A stretch of DNA of 64,000 bases, from the NCBI RefSeq assembly GCF_900105495.1, contig NZ_FNTF01000002.1, positions 843,501 to 907,500 on the forward strand, written 5' to 3'. Below, piece after piece: positions 43,798 through 53,961 of the stretch (positions within the stretch are counted from its first letter, which is position 1; each line of letters opens with the position of its first letter). The translations under genes were made by a program, and so were the position numbers. The DNA is from Pseudomonas frederiksbergensis. Lineage in GTDB: Bacteria > Pseudomonadota > Gammaproteobacteria > Pseudomonadales > Pseudomonadaceae. Below the pieces are notes generated by a model, which was not told where the DNA came from, made no database searches, and saw nothing but the letters and a program-made list of their open reading frames with translations.

Positions 43798-46476
43798 ATG
43801 GGTGAAATCAGTCGCGCCGCGTTGTTCGGCAAACTCAACAGCGTGGCCTACAAAGCCATCGAAGCCGCCACCGTGTTCTGCAAGTTGCGCGGTAACCCTT
43901 ATGTGGAACTGGCCCACTGGTTTCATCAGTTGCTGCAATTGCAGGACTCGGACCTGCACCGTCTCATCCGCCAGTTCAATATCGAGCCGGCACGCCTGGC
44001 CCGGGACCTGACCGAAGCCCTGGACCGTTTGCCACGGGGCTCGACTTCAATCACTGACTTGTCCTCCCATGTGGAAGAAGCCGTGGAACGTGGCTGGGTC
44101 TACGGCAGCCTGATGTTCGGCGAAAGCCAGGTGCGTACCGGTTACCTGGTGTTGGGCATCCTCAAGACGCCGAGCCTGCGCCACGGGCTGCTCGGGCTGT
44201 CGGCAGAGTTCGACAAAATCAAGGTCGAGGCCCTGAGCGAGCGTTTTGACGAATACGTCGGTGACTCGCCGGAAAATGCGCTCAGCGCCAGCGACGGTTT
44301 CAACGCCGGCAGCGTGCCCGGTGAAGCCAGCGGCGCCATGGCCCCCAGCGCCATGGGCAAGCAGGAAGCGCTCAAGCGTTTTACCGTCGACCTCACCGAG
44401 CAGGCCCGCAGTGGCAAGCTTGACCCGATTGTCGGGCGTGACGAAGAGATCCGCCAACTGGTGGACATCCTCATGCGCCGTCGGCAGAACAACCCGATTC
44501 TGACCGGTGAAGCCGGCGTCGGCAAAACCGCCGTGGTCGAAGGTTTTGCCCTGCGCATCGTCGCCGGTGACGTGCCGCCGGCGCTCAAGGACGTGGAACT
44601 GCGCAGCCTCGATGTCGGCCTGTTGCAGGCCGGCGCGAGCATGAAAGGTGAATTCGAACAGCGCCTGCGCCAGGTCATCGAAGACGTCCAGGCCTCGCCA
44701 AAACCGATCATCCTGTTTATCGACGAAGCCCACACGCTGGTCGGTGCCGGTGGCGCCGCCGGTACCGGGGACGCGGCCAATTTGCTCAAGCCAGCCTTGG
44801 CCCGGGGCACCCTGCGCACCGTGGCCGCCACCACCTGGGCCGAGTACAAAAAACATATCGAGAAAGACCCGGCCCTGACCCGCCGCTTCCAGGTGGTGCA
44901 AGTCGCCGAGCCATCCGAAGACAAGGCGCTGTTGATGATGCGCGGCGTGGCCTCGACCATGGAGAAACACCATCAGGTGCAGATCCTTGACGAAGCCCTG
45001 GAAGCCTCGGTCAAGCTGTCCCATCGCTACATCCCGGCGCGCCAGTTGCCGGACAAATCGGTGAGCCTGCTGGACACCGCTTGCGCCCGGGTCGCCATCA
45101 GCCTGCACGCCGTGCCGGCCGAAGTGGACGACAGCCGTCGCCGCATCGAGGCGCTGGAAACCGAACTGCAAATCATCGCCCGCGAGCACGCCATCGGCAT
45201 CGTCATCGGCGCCCGTCAGAGCAACAGCGAAAACCTGCTGGCCGCCGAGCGCGAACGCCTGGCCGAACTCGAAAGCCGCTGGGCCGAAGAGAAAACCCTG
45301 GTGGACGAACTGCTCGCCACCCGCGCCATCCTGCGCGAAAGCGTTGGTGTGGTAGACCGTGACGTTGGCAGTGAAGACAGCCACGCTCTGCGCGAGAAAC
45401 TGGTGGACCTGCAACTGCGTCTGAGCGCTCTGCAAGGGGAAACCCCGTTGACTCTGCCGACCGTGGATTACCAGGCCGTGGCCTCGGTGGTCGCCGACTG
45501 GACCGGTATCCCGGTGGGCCGCATGGCCCGCAACGAACTGGAAACCGTGCTCAACCTCGACCAGCACCTGAAGAAACGCATCATCGGCCAGGACCATGCC
45601 TTGCAGATGATCGCCAAGCGCATCCAGACCTCCCGCGCCGGCCTCGACAACCCGAGCAAACCGATTGGCGTGTTCATGCTCGCGGGCACTTCCGGCGTGG
45701 GCAAGACCGAAACCGCCCTGGCCTTGGCCGAAGCCATGTACGGCGGCGAGCAGAACGTCATCACCATCAACATGAGCGAATTCCAGGAAGCTCACACCGT
45801 GTCCACCCTCAAGGGCGCGCCACCGGGCTACATCGGCTATGGCGAAGGCGGCGTGCTGACCGAAGCCGTGCGGCGCAAACCCTACAGCGTGGTGCTGCTG
45901 GACGAGGTGGAAAAAGCCCACCCGGACGTGCACGAGATCTTCTTCCAGGTCTTCGACAAAGGCGTGATGGAGGACGGCGAAGGCCGAGTGATCGACTTCA
46001 AGAACACCTTGATCCTGCTGACCACCAACGCGGGTACCGAGCTGATTGCCCAGGTCTGCAAAGACCCGCAAAACGTGCCCGAGCCCGAAGAAATCGCGAA
46101 GGCCCTGCGCCAGCCGCTGCTGGAGATTTTCCCGCCGGCATTGTTGGGGCGGCTGGTGACCATTCCGTACTACCCGCTCAACGACGACATGCTCAAGGCC
46201 ATTACCCGCCTGCAACTCAACCGCATCAAAAAGCGCGTGGAGAACACCCATAAAGTGGCCTTCGATTACGACGACGCGGTGATCGACCTGATCGTCTCCC
46301 GCTGCACCGAAACCGAGAGCGGTGGGCGGATGATCGACACCATCCTGACCAACAGCCTGTTGCCGGACATGAGCCGCGAGTTCCTCACCCGCATGCTCGA
46401 AGGCAAAGCGCTGGCAGGGGTGCGAATCAGCGCCCGGGATAATGAATTGCACTACGACTTCAGCGACGCGGCATAG
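43798..46476 (+). CDS. clpV: T6SS AAA+ ATPase ClpV1 (TssH)
   Basis: An 892-residue Clp/Hsp100 ATPase that disassembles contracted sheath. The N-terminal domain (1-155) is of the ClpV type. The first AAA module has Walker A GEAGVGKT (237-244) and Walker B ILFIDEAHTL. A coiled-coil middle domain (about 405-520) is rich in RIEALETELQIIAREH-like heptads. The second AAA module has GTSGVGKT near residue 630 and VVLLDEVEKAH. The sheath-binding N-terminal domain and the length set it apart from ClpB. It follows tssG by four bases and precedes a 172-base gap with a REP pair. Confidence 0.96.
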   Translation: MGEISRAALFGKLNSVAYKAIEAATVFCKLRGNPYVELAHWFHQLLQLQDSDLHRLIRQFNIEPARLARDLTEALDRLPRGSTSITDLSSHVEEAVERGWVYGSLMFGESQVRTGYLVLGILKTPSLRHGLLGLSAEFDKIKVEALSERFDEYVGDSPENALSASDGFNAGSVPGEASGAMAPSAMGKQEALKRFTVDLTEQARSGKLDPIVGRDEEIRQLVDILMRRRQNNPILTGEAGVGKTAVVEGFALRIVAGDVPPALKDVELRSLDVGLLQAGASMKGEFEQRLRQVIEDVQASPKPIILFIDEAHTLVGAGGAAGTGDAANLLKPALARGTLRTVAATTWAEYKKHIEKDPALTRRFQVVQVAEPSEDKALLMMRGVASTMEKHHQVQILDEALEASVKLSHRYIPARQLPDKSVSLLDTACARVAISLHAVPAEVDDSRRRIEALETELQIIAREHAIGIVIGARQSNSENLLAAERERLAELESRWAEEKTLVDELLATRAILRESVGVVDRDVGSEDSHALREKLVDLQLRLSALQGETPLTLPTVDYQAVASVVADWTGIPVGRMARNELETVLNLDQHLKKRIIGQDHALQMIAKRIQTSRAGLDNPSKPIGVFMLAGTSGVGKTETALALAEAMYGGEQNVITINMSEFQEAHTVSTLKGAPPGYIGYGEGGVLTEAVRRKPYSVVLLDEVEKAHPDVHEIFFQVFDKGVMEDGEGRVIDFKNTLILLTTNAGTELIAQVCKDPQNVPEPEEIAKALRQPLLEIFPPALLGRLVTIPYYPLNDDMLKAITRLQLNRIKKRVENTHKVAFDYDDAVIDLIVSRCTETESGGRMIDTILTNSLLPDMSREFLTRMLEGKALAGVRISARDNELHYDFSDAA

Positions 46477-46497
46477 CCCCTGGAGGAATGCGGTCAG

Positions 46498-46587
46498 TGT
46501 GGGAGCTGGCTTGCCTGCGATTGCGGTGTGACATTCAGCATTGATGTCGACTGATATACCGCTATCGCAGGCAAGCCAGCTCCCACA
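46498..46587. repeat. REPIN-type inverted repeat pair between clpV1 and vgrG1
   Basis: Arms TGTGGGAGCTGGCTTGCCTG... (46498-46521) and its exact complement (46564-46587), 24 bases each. It is the same REP family as at 38241, with several shared core changes. Confidence 0.9.
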
Positions 46588-46648
46588 TTTGATCCGGTTC
46601 CGGCAGGGAGAAAGCGGCGCGGCGATTACAACGTTTACGGGATAACTG

Positions 46649-48586
46649 ATGCTATTCAAGCAACTCTCACGCCTGGCAAAAATCACCAGCCCCCTGGGGC
46701 CGGATGCGCTGTTGCTCAAGGACATGGGCGGCGGCGAAGAGTTGGGGCGGCTGTTCAACTATGAGCTGCAACTGCACTCGCTGGACAACGCCATCGACCT
46801 CAACCAGTTGCTGGGCAAACCCATGTGCCTGAGCCTGCAACTGGAGGGCGGTGGCGAGCGTCACTTTCATGGCATCGTTGCCCGTTGCAGCCAGAACGTC
46901 GACCAGGGCCAGTTCGCCAGCTATCAAGCCACGCTGCGGCCTTGGCTTTGGCTGCTGACCCGCACCTCCGATTGCCGGATTTTCCAGAACCTGACCATCC
47001 CGCAGATCATCAAGCAGGTGTTTCGCGACCTGGGTTTTTCCGATTTCGAAGATGCCCTGAGCCGGCCTTATCGCGAGTGGGAATACTGCGTGCAGTATCG
47101 CGAAACCAGCTTCGATTTCGTCAGCCGCCTGATGGAACAGGAAGGGATCTACTACTTCTTCCGCCATGAACAGGGTCGTCATGTGCTGGTACTGGCCGAT
47201 GCTTACGGCGCCCACACCAGTGCGCCCGGCTATGCCTCAGTGCCCTACTACCCCAAGAATGAACAGCAGCGCGAACGCGATCACATCCACGATTGGCACC
47301 TGGCCCAGGAAGTCCAGCCAGGTTCGCTGGAACTCAACGACTATGACTTCCAGCGCCCCAGCGCGCGAATTGACGTGCGCTCGACCATGCCTCGTCCGCA
47401 CACCGCCGGCGACTATCCGCTGTACGACTACCCCGGCACTTATGTGCAAAGCGCGGACGGCGAACATTACGCCCGCACCCGCATCGAAGCCTTGCAGACC
47501 TTGCACGAACAGGTCGAGTTCGCCGGCAACGCCCGGGGTTTGGGGTCGGGACATTTGTTCAGCCTCACGGGCTTCAGCCGCCAGGACCAGAACCGCGAAT
47601 ACCTGATCGTCGGCGCCCGTTACTACGTCGCCCAGGAAAGCGGGGAAACCGGCGGCGCGGCTGCTTCGGCACAGTTCGAAAGCAGCCTGACCTGCATCGA
47701 TGCGCAACAAAGCTACCGCCCCCTGCCCAACACCCACCGCCCTATCGTCAAAGGTCCGCAGACCGCATTGGTGGTCGGCCCCAAGGGCGAGGAAATCTGG
47801 ACCGACCAGTTCGGCCGGGTGAAGGTGCATTTCTATTGGGACCGCCACGACCAGTCCAACGAAAACAGTTCGTGCTGGATTCGCGTGTCGCAATCCTGGG
47901 CCGGTAAAAACTGGGGTTCGATGCAGATCCCGCGGATCGGCCAGGAAGTGATCGTCAGCTTCCTCGAAGGCGACCCGGACCGGCCGATCATCACCGGTCG
48001 CGTCTACAACGCCGAACAAACCGTGCCCTACGACTTGCCGGAAAACGCCACCCAAAGCGGCATGAAAAGCCGTTCGAGCAAGGGCGGCACACCGGCGAAC
48101 TTCAACGAAATCCGCATGGAAGACAAGAAAGGCGCCGAGCAGCTGTACATCCACGCCGAGCGCAATCAGGACATCGTGGTCGAGGTGGATGAAAGCCACT
48201 CGGTCGGCCACGATCGCAACAAGAGCATCGGGCATAACGAGACCGTGACCATCGGCAACAACCGCCTGCGTATCGTCAAACAGGAAGACATTCTTTCGGT
48301 GGGCCAGCGCAAGACCGACAGCATCAGCCAGAGCTACGTCATTGAAGTGGGCGAGAACCTGCGGCTGGTCTGTGGTGAAAGCATCCTGGAGCTCAATGCC
48401 AGCGGCCAGATCAACCTGACCGGCGTGCAAATCAGCTTCTATGCCAGCGGTGATGCCGAGTTCAACACCGGCGGCGTGCTGCACCTGAACAACGGCGGCG
48501 GCGCTGGCGCCACGCCTGATGGCCAGGGCGTCAAGGCCAGCATCGACGCCAACATCAACGCCGCGTTTCCCAAGCCCAAGGGCTAA
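46649..48586 (+). CDS. vgrG: T6SS spike protein VgrG1 (TssI), carrier of the Rhs effector
   Basis: A 645-residue VgrG. The gp27-like part has YCVQYRETSFDFVSRLMEQE and YYFFRHEQGRHVLVLADAY. The gp5-like OB fold has EIWTDQFGRVKVHFYWDRHD, SCWIRVSQSWAGKNWGSMQI and PRIGQEVIVSFLEGDPDRP. The C-terminal needle contains repeated HSVGHDRNKSIGHNETVTIG. It ends without a catalytic extension, so it acts as a carrier. The chaperone and Rhs genes follow at once, and the Rhs PAAR domain should cap this spike. Nothing here matches the cysteine tail of the other VgrG at 14451, in line with a different loading route. Confidence 0.95.
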   Translation: MLFKQLSRLAKITSPLGPDALLLKDMGGGEELGRLFNYELQLHSLDNAIDLNQLLGKPMCLSLQLEGGGERHFHGIVARCSQNVDQGQFASYQATLRPWLWLLTRTSDCRIFQNLTIPQIIKQVFRDLGFSDFEDALSRPYREWEYCVQYRETSFDFVSRLMEQEGIYYFFRHEQGRHVLVLADAYGAHTSAPGYASVPYYPKNEQQRERDHIHDWHLAQEVQPGSLELNDYDFQRPSARIDVRSTMPRPHTAGDYPLYDYPGTYVQSADGEHYARTRIEALQTLHEQVEFAGNARGLGSGHLFSLTGFSRQDQNREYLIVGARYYVAQESGETGGAAASAQFESSLTCIDAQQSYRPLPNTHRPIVKGPQTALVVGPKGEEIWTDQFGRVKVHFYWDRHDQSNENSSCWIRVSQSWAGKNWGSMQIPRIGQEVIVSFLEGDPDRPIITGRVYNAEQTVPYDLPENATQSGMKSRSSKGGTPANFNEIRMEDKKGAEQLYIHAERNQDIVVEVDESHSVGHDRNKSIGHNETVTIGNNRLRIVKQEDILSVGQRKTDSISQSYVIEVGENLRLVCGESILELNASGQINLTGVQISFYASGDAEFNTGGVLHLNNGGGAGATPDGQGVKASIDANINAAFPKPKG

Positions 48587-48604
48587 TCACGAGATCTGTG
48601 TTCC

Positions 48605-49039
48605 ATGACTTACCGAATCAATGAATTCCAGTTCCAACTGCCGGCAGGCGAACTGCAAGACGCCTCGATCAACATCCTCAAGTTCCCTGAACTGGGTACT
48701 TCGCTGATTGTCAGCCGCAGCTTGCTGGCCGAGGGTGAAACCCTGCAAAGCAACTTCGACGACCAGCTCAAGCGTCTGGAAAAACAAGTGCAAGACTTGC
48801 GTTTCCAACCGGGCGTCGCCGTGCGCCTGGGTGCCAGCCAGGAAGTCGAAGGCATCGAGTTGCGCAGCCAGTTCAACAAGGGCAACGACAAAGTCTTCCA
48901 ATACCAGTTGGCACTGGTGTTGCCCGGCACCCGCAAAATGCTCGCCCTGAGCTACGTGAAGGCCGAAAAACTCGGCGATGCCGAAGCCGCGCATTGGGCG
49001 ACCATCAAGAGTTCGCTGTTGTTCGACGTTCCGGCCTGA
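48605..49039 (+). CDS. EagR-type effector chaperone (DUF1795)
   Basis: A 144-residue soluble protein beginning MTYRINEFQFQLPAGELQDAS, with ETLQSNFDDQLKRLEKQVQDL and KVFQYQLALVLPGTRKMLALSY. This is the DUF1795/EagR pattern. EagR dimers bind and shield the N-terminal membrane helices of PAAR-containing Rhs effectors until export. The gene is in the expected place between vgrG and an Rhs protein that has such helices, 12 bases before it. Confidence 0.9.
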   Translation: MTYRINEFQFQLPAGELQDASINILKFPELGTSLIVSRSLLAEGETLQSNFDDQLKRLEKQVQDLRFQPGVAVRLGASQEVEGIELRSQFNKGNDKVFQYQLALVLPGTRKMLALSYVKAEKLGDAEAAHWATIKSSLLFDVPA

Positions 49040-49051
49040 TGAGCACCCTGC

Positions 49052-52000
49052 ATGTCTGATGCACTCTGGGCCGCCCGGCTGGGCGATGCGCTCGACCACA
49101 CCTCGATGATGGCCGACATCCTCGGCGGCGTGCTGGAGGTAGCGGCCAACATCGCGATCACCGCACTGGCTACCGCTGCCGTGGTGGCGGCCACGGGCAT
49201 CACGGTCGTCACCGGGGGGCTGGGTTGCGTCGTGCTTGGCCTGGTGGTGGGCACGATCGTCGGCCTTGCCATGAGCAAGACCGGGGCCGACAAGGGCCTG
49301 AGCAATTTGTGCGAGAGCTTCAGTAATTCGCTGTTTCCGCCCACGGTGCAGGCGAACATTCTCACCGGCTCCACCAACACCCTCACCAACAACATTCCCG
49401 CCGCTCGGGCCGCCGGGGCGATCCCGTCCCATGTCGCGCCGGCCGGCACCGAACTGGAAATGCCCGAGCCGGAAGCCGAAGCCAGTTACCTCGACATGGC
49501 CGAGAGCTTCTTCTCCCAGATGTGGCGCCCCACCGTCGCCACCCCAGCACCCGGCGCGGTGCCCAAGCCGCTGGACCTGCTCGTCTGCATGAAGCATCCG
49601 CCGATGCCGCCGCAGTTTCTGGCCGAGGGCTCGGACAAGGTCACCATCAACGGCCAGCCCGCCGTGCGCAGCGGCGACCGCAGCACCTGCGATGCCAAGG
49701 TCGTATCGTCCGGGCTGATCTCTTCCAACGTGACCATTGGCGGCGGTTCGGTGGTGGTACGCGAGATCCGCAGCGGTAAGACCCCAGGCGTGGGGCTGGC
49801 GGTCACGGCGCTGCTGATGCTCAAGGGCGGCAAGGGCAAGTTCTTCAGCAAATTGCCGTGCATGCTGATCGGTGGCGCGACGTCGATGGCCGTCAGCAGC
49901 GCGATGGGTGCGATGGCCAACGCTGCCATGGGCTCGTCGAACCCGGTGCACGCGGCGACCGGGGCCAAGGTGCTGGGGGGCGATGAAGAGCTGGATTTCG
50001 TGTTGCCGGGCATTTTGCCGATGGATTGGCAGCGCTTTTACAACAGCCGTGACGAGCGGCGCGATGGGTTGTTTGGCGCGGGTTGGAGTGTGTCCTATGA
50101 GGTGCGGGTTGAAATCCTGCCGCACCCGGAGGGCGGGGAAACGCTGGTCTACACCGATGAGCAGGGCCGGCGCATCGACATGGGGTCGATTCCTTTGGGC
50201 GGTGCGGTGTTCAGTGCCGGCGAAGGGCTGGGTGTTCGACGCCATGTTAATGGGCAGTTGTTGATTGAAAGCGATGACGGTGTGTATCGGTTGTTCAATC
50301 CAACGCCGGGCAATACCGCGTTGCTGCGCCTTGATCAATTGGGTGACCGCAATGACAACCGCATCCATCTCGACTATGACGACGTCGGGCAGCTTGTTCG
50401 GCTGCGGGACACCTTTGACTTGGTTCAGGTGGAATTGACCTACCTTCAGACACGGGTCAGTCAGGTGGAACGCGTCTACCCTGACCAACACCGTGAAGTG
50501 CTGGTGAGCTATGGCTATGACGCCGCCAGCAACCTGGCCGAAGTGCGCGACGCCACCGGCCTGGTACAACGGCGCTTCAGTTACGACGCCGGACAACGGA
50601 TGGTCGAGCACCAGTTGCCCACGGGGCTGCGTTGTTTCTATGAATGGGCGCTGATTGAAGACCTTGAATGGCGCGTGGTCCGGCACTGGACCGACGAGGG
50701 CGACGCTTACCAGTTCGACTACGACCTCGGCGCCGGTGTCACGCGCATCACCGACGGCTTGCAGCGCGTCAGTACACGGCGCTGGAACACCCAGCACCAG
50801 ATCACCCAATACACCGACAACCTCGGCCACACCTGGCAGTTCGAGTGGAACGACGAGCGCCAATTGCTCAGCGCCACCGACCCACAGGGCGGTCGCTATG
50901 AATACAGCTACGACGATGCCGGCAACCTGATCGGCGAAACCGACCCGCTGGGCCGCAGCGATTCGACCTTGTGGCTCGAGCACTGGGCCTTGCCGCTGGT
51001 GCAAACCGACGCTGCCGGCAACAGCTGGCAGTACCGCTACGATCAGCGCGGCAACTGTATCGCCGAAACCGATCCGCTGGGCCACATCACCCGCTACCGC
51101 TACGACCCCCACGGTCAGGTCGTCGAGATCATCGATGCCACCGGCAAAAGCAAAAAGCTGCGTTGGAACCCGTTCGGTCAATTGATCGAACACATCGATT
51201 GCTCGGGTTATCCGACGCGGTTCAGCTACGACAACCGGGGCTATCTGCAAACCATCACCGATGCCCTCGGCGAGCGCACCCAATTCAGCTACGACGCCCA
51301 GGGGCGGTTGCTCAGCAGCCAATTGCCGGACGGCCGCACCGAGCAGTATCAGCGCGACGTCAGCGGCCAGTTGATCGGCTACACCGATCCGGCCGGGCAC
51401 ACCACGCTCTACCAACACAACCGTCGCGGCCAGGTGCGCCAGCGCACCGACGCCCATGGCAGGCAGGTGCAGTTCGGGTATGACAGCTACGGGCGGCTGC
51501 AAGCGCTGATCAACGAGAACGGCGAAAGTTATCGGTTTACCTGGGACGCCGCGGATCGACTGACCGAACAACAAGACCTCGACGGCAGCGCCAAGCGCTA
51601 CGCCTATGACCCGCTGGATAACGTCGCGGCGGTAACGGCTGTTCCGGCGCCTTACGGCAACGGCTTGGCCATCGTCCCCCAGACGCCTCTGGCCCCCATC
51701 GTTCATCGACTGGAACGCGACGCTGTCGGCCGGCTGATCGCCAAAATCACCGACGATGGCCGTACCGACTACACCTACGACCCATTGGACCAGCTCACCG
51801 CTGTCACCTTCACCGACCACCACGGCAACGCACAAACCCTGAGCTTCGCCTATGACGCCCTCGGCCAGTTGCTCGCCGAACAAAGCGCGGCTGGCAGCCT
51901 GCAACACCACTACGACGAACTCGGCAACCTGATCCAGACCCAACTGCCCGACGGCCGCTGGCTCAATCGCCTGTATTACGGCAGCGGCCACCTGCACCAG

Positions 52001-53422
52001 ATCAACCTCGACGGCCAGGTTATCAGCGACTTCGAACGCGACCGCCTGCACCGCGAAGTGCTGCGCACCCAAGGCCAGATCAGCACCCGCAGCGAATACG
52101 ACCGCAGCGGCCGTTTACGCTCACGCCAACGCCGACACAGCAGCCAACCCTCGCTGATGCCGGCAGCGGTGCAGAAACATTTCGAGTACGACCCCGCCGA
52201 CAACCTGATCGGCAAACTCGACCAGCAACCCGCCGCGCAACATCGCCAACTGCTGCACTACGACGCCACCGGCCGCATCATCGCCAGCCAGGACAGCCTG
52301 CAAGGCCAGCGCGAAACCTTCGCCTACGACGCCGCCGCCAACCTGCTGGACGGCCCGCAACCCCGCGCCGGGCTGGTGGTGCACAACAAACTGCTGACCT
52401 ATCAGGACAAGCGTTACCGCTACGACGCCTTTGGCCGGATGATCGAAAAACGCAGCGCTAAACGGGGCGTGCAGCGCTTCGGTTACGACGCCGAAAGCCG
52501 ATTGATCGAAGTGCGCAATGACAACGGCAGTGTGGTCAGGATGACCTACGACCCGCTGGGCCGGCGCATCGAAAAAACCGAGCACGACCCCAACGGTTAT
52601 CCACTGGGAGAAACCCGCTTCACCTGGGACGGCCTGCGCCTGTTGCAGGAACATCGCCATCAACAGACCAGCCTCTACCTCTACGAAGACGAAGGCTACG
52701 AACCGCTGGCCCGCGTCGACGGCACCGGCCCGCTGCAAAAAATCCGCTACTACCACAACGACCTCAACGGCCTGCCGGAACAGCTCACCGAAGCGGACGG
52801 CCACAACGTCTGGCAGGCGACTTATCGGGTGTGGGGCAACACGTTAGAAGAGGTGCGCGAGCCGTACTACATCGAAGAGCAGAACCTGCGGTTTCAGGGG
52901 CAGTACCTGGACCGGGAGACGGGGCTGCATTTCAATACGTTCAGGTTTTATGATCCGGATGTGGGGCGGTTTACGACGCCGGATCCGATTGGGTTGGCGG
53001 GAGGATTCAATCTTTACGCATTCGTTCTGAATCCATTCACTTGGTTGGACCCTCTAGGCCTTGCCGGTTGTACGCTGACCAAGGCACGGTCGAAACAGTA
53101 CGACTACAAACTGCGATTGAAACGCTCAGAATATCCGCAGACGTTCGGTCATATCGACGGTGCAATCAAGAAAGGTCACCCCTACATTGTGACCATTCAA
53201 CGTGACACCGCTAAGCTCAATCGCAAACTCAGCTTGAAAGACATCAAGACCAAAACAGGCAAGGATCGGGACGAATGGCCGATGGCAATGTTCAAGGAAG
53301 GTGGTAACGGCGCCAGCGTCAAATACATCGATCCTGGCGATAATCGGGGTGCGGGCTCGAGTATCGGCAACGCCCTATCCGACCTCCCCAACGGGACCAG
53401 AGTTAAAATCGAGGTTTACTGA
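49052..53422 (+). CDS. rhs: Rhs-PAAR T6SS effector with C-terminal NucA/NucB-like DNase domain
   Basis: A 1456-residue polymorphic toxin. The N-terminus has a prePAAR motif AARLGDALDH (7-16), two hydrophobic helices (about 25-70) and a PAAR domain (about 165-260, with CMKHPP and RSGDRSTCDAK). Then comes a long shell of Rhs/YD repeats (RYDQRGN, RYDPHGQ, SYDAQGR and so on). The core ends in the self-cleavage motif DPIGLAGGFNLYAFVLNPF...DPLGL, leaving a 117-residue tip (1340-1456). The tip carries KDRDEWPMAMFKEGG and DNRGAGSSIG, the NucA/NucB DNase signature. It is delivered by VgrG1 with the EagR chaperone and probably degrades target-cell DNA. The tip region has lower GC than the core, as usual for exchanged tips. 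Confidence 0.92.
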   Translation: MSDALWAARLGDALDHTSMMADILGGVLEVAANIAITALATAAVVAATGITVVTGGLGCVVLGLVVGTIVGLAMSKTGADKGLSNLCESFSNSLFPPTVQANILTGSTNTLTNNIPAARAAGAIPSHVAPAGTELEMPEPEAEASYLDMAESFFSQMWRPTVATPAPGAVPKPLDLLVCMKHPPMPPQFLAEGSDKVTINGQPAVRSGDRSTCDAKVVSSGLISSNVTIGGGSVVVREIRSGKTPGVGLAVTALLMLKGGKGKFFSKLPCMLIGGATSMAVSSAMGAMANAAMGSSNPVHAATGAKVLGGDEELDFVLPGILPMDWQRFYNSRDERRDGLFGAGWSVSYEVRVEILPHPEGGETLVYTDEQGRRIDMGSIPLGGAVFSAGEGLGVRRHVNGQLLIESDDGVYRLFNPTPGNTALLRLDQLGDRNDNRIHLDYDDVGQLVRLRDTFDLVQVELTYLQTRVSQVERVYPDQHREVLVSYGYDAASNLAEVRDATGLVQRRFSYDAGQRMVEHQLPTGLRCFYEWALIEDLEWRVVRHWTDEGDAYQFDYDLGAGVTRITDGLQRVSTRRWNTQHQITQYTDNLGHTWQFEWNDERQLLSATDPQGGRYEYSYDDAGNLIGETDPLGRSDSTLWLEHWALPLVQTDAAGNSWQYRYDQRGNCIAETDPLGHITRYRYDPHGQVVEIIDATGKSKKLRWNPFGQLIEHIDCSGYPTRFSYDNRGYLQTITDALGERTQFSYDAQGRLLSSQLPDGRTEQYQRDVSGQLIGYTDPAGHTTLYQHNRRGQVRQRTDAHGRQVQFGYDSYGRLQALINENGESYRFTWDAADRLTEQQDLDGSAKRYAYDPLDNVAAVTAVPAPYGNGLAIVPQTPLAPIVHRLERDAVGRLIAKITDDGRTDYTYDPLDQLTAVTFTDHHGNAQTLSFAYDALGQLLAEQSAAGSLQHHYDELGNLIQTQLPDGRWLNRLYYGSGHLHQINLDGQVISDFERDRLHREVLRTQGQISTRSEYDRSGRLRSRQRRHSSQPSLMPAAVQKHFEYDPADNLIGKLDQQPAAQHRQLLHYDATGRIIASQDSLQGQRETFAYDAAANLLDGPQPRAGLVVHNKLLTYQDKRYRYDAFGRMIEKRSAKRGVQRFGYDAESRLIEVRNDNGSVVRMTYDPLGRRIEKTEHDPNGYPLGETRFTWDGLRLLQEHRHQQTSLYLYEDEGYEPLARVDGTGPLQKIRYYHNDLNGLPEQLTEADGHNVWQATYRVWGNTLEEVREPYYIEEQNLRFQGQYLDRETGLHFNTFRFYDPDVGRFTTPDPIGLAGGFNLYAFVLNPFTWLDPLGLAGCTLTKARSKQYDYKLRLKRSEYPQTFGHIDGAIKKGHPYIVTIQRDTAKLNRKLSLKDIKTKTGKDRDEWPMAMFKEGGNGASVKYIDPGDNRGAGSSIGNALSDLPNGTRVKIEVY

Positions 53423-53901
53423 TGAAAAATAATGCTCAATCTGTGGATCTACTGATATCCCACAGCCAAATTCAATTCCGCTCACGGCCCTTTGACGAAA
53501 CCTCAAGCCAATGGGGCAAAGTTAACTTGGAGCAGGGTGCGGTCCTCCATAGCGACTATGTTGTGTTTGACCCTCTACCCGAAGATGCTTTCGGGGCAAA
53601 CGTGCACCTGAAACTGGAAGACAGTTTCAACCTCGACCCCTCCACCCAGCGCTGCATCGTCGTGCCATTTCATGTCACGGATCCCGGTCATGTGGAAATT
53701 GCATCCGCTGCTGAAAAATTCAAGGTCGAGCTTGATCTAGAGAAACGCGACTATGCGTTGTATTTCGAGGTTTGTGAGGGTGAAGAAATCTTTTACAAAA
53801 TCACTCTAGTCCCATCAGACAGCAAAACTCCAGCCAGGTACCTGCTGGACGATCCTTGGGGCGGCGAGAAAGACAAGGTACTGGTAGAGGGACTTCGTTA
53901 G
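53422..53901 (+). CDS. ComJ-like nuclease inhibitor, immunity protein for the Rhs DNase tip
   Basis: A 159-residue cytoplasmic protein. SVDLLISHSQIQF near the start, WGKVNLEQGAVLHSDYVVFD, QRCIVVPFHVTDPGHVEIAS and YALYFEVCEGEEI fit the ComJ family. ComJ of Bacillus inhibits the nuclease NucA. A ComJ-like protein next to a NucA-like toxin tip is therefore a coherent toxin-immunity pair. The ATG overlaps the rhs stop by one base (TGATG). A terminator follows. The ComJ call is by eye; the immunity role is a strong inference from position and pairing. Confidence 0.82.
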   Translation: MKNNAQSVDLLISHSQIQFRSRPFDETSSQWGKVNLEQGAVLHSDYVVFDPLPEDAFGANVHLKLEDSFNLDPSTQRCIVVPFHVTDPGHVEIASAAEKFKVELDLEKRDYALYFEVCEGEEIFYKITLVPSDSKTPARYLLDDPWGGEKDKVLVEGLR

Positions 53902-53922
53902 AAGTTCATCTCTGTGTCCAAC

Positions 53923-53961
53923 AAAAATGGGCACCTGATCCAGGCGGTGTGCCCATTTTTC
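53923..53961 (+). terminator. Rho-independent terminator after the Rhs immunity gene
   Basis: ATGGGCAC (53927-53934) pairs with GTGCCCAT (53949-53956), with A and T runs outside. It ends the vgrG1-eagR-rhs-immunity unit. The same stem occurs at 54906-54935. Confidence 0.85.

Noticed and set aside
48587..52072. Long minus-strand open frame (1161 codons) opposite eagR and rhs
   Set aside because: Antisense shadow caused by codon bias and the YD repeats. The sense genes have clear domains, overlaps and ribosome sites.
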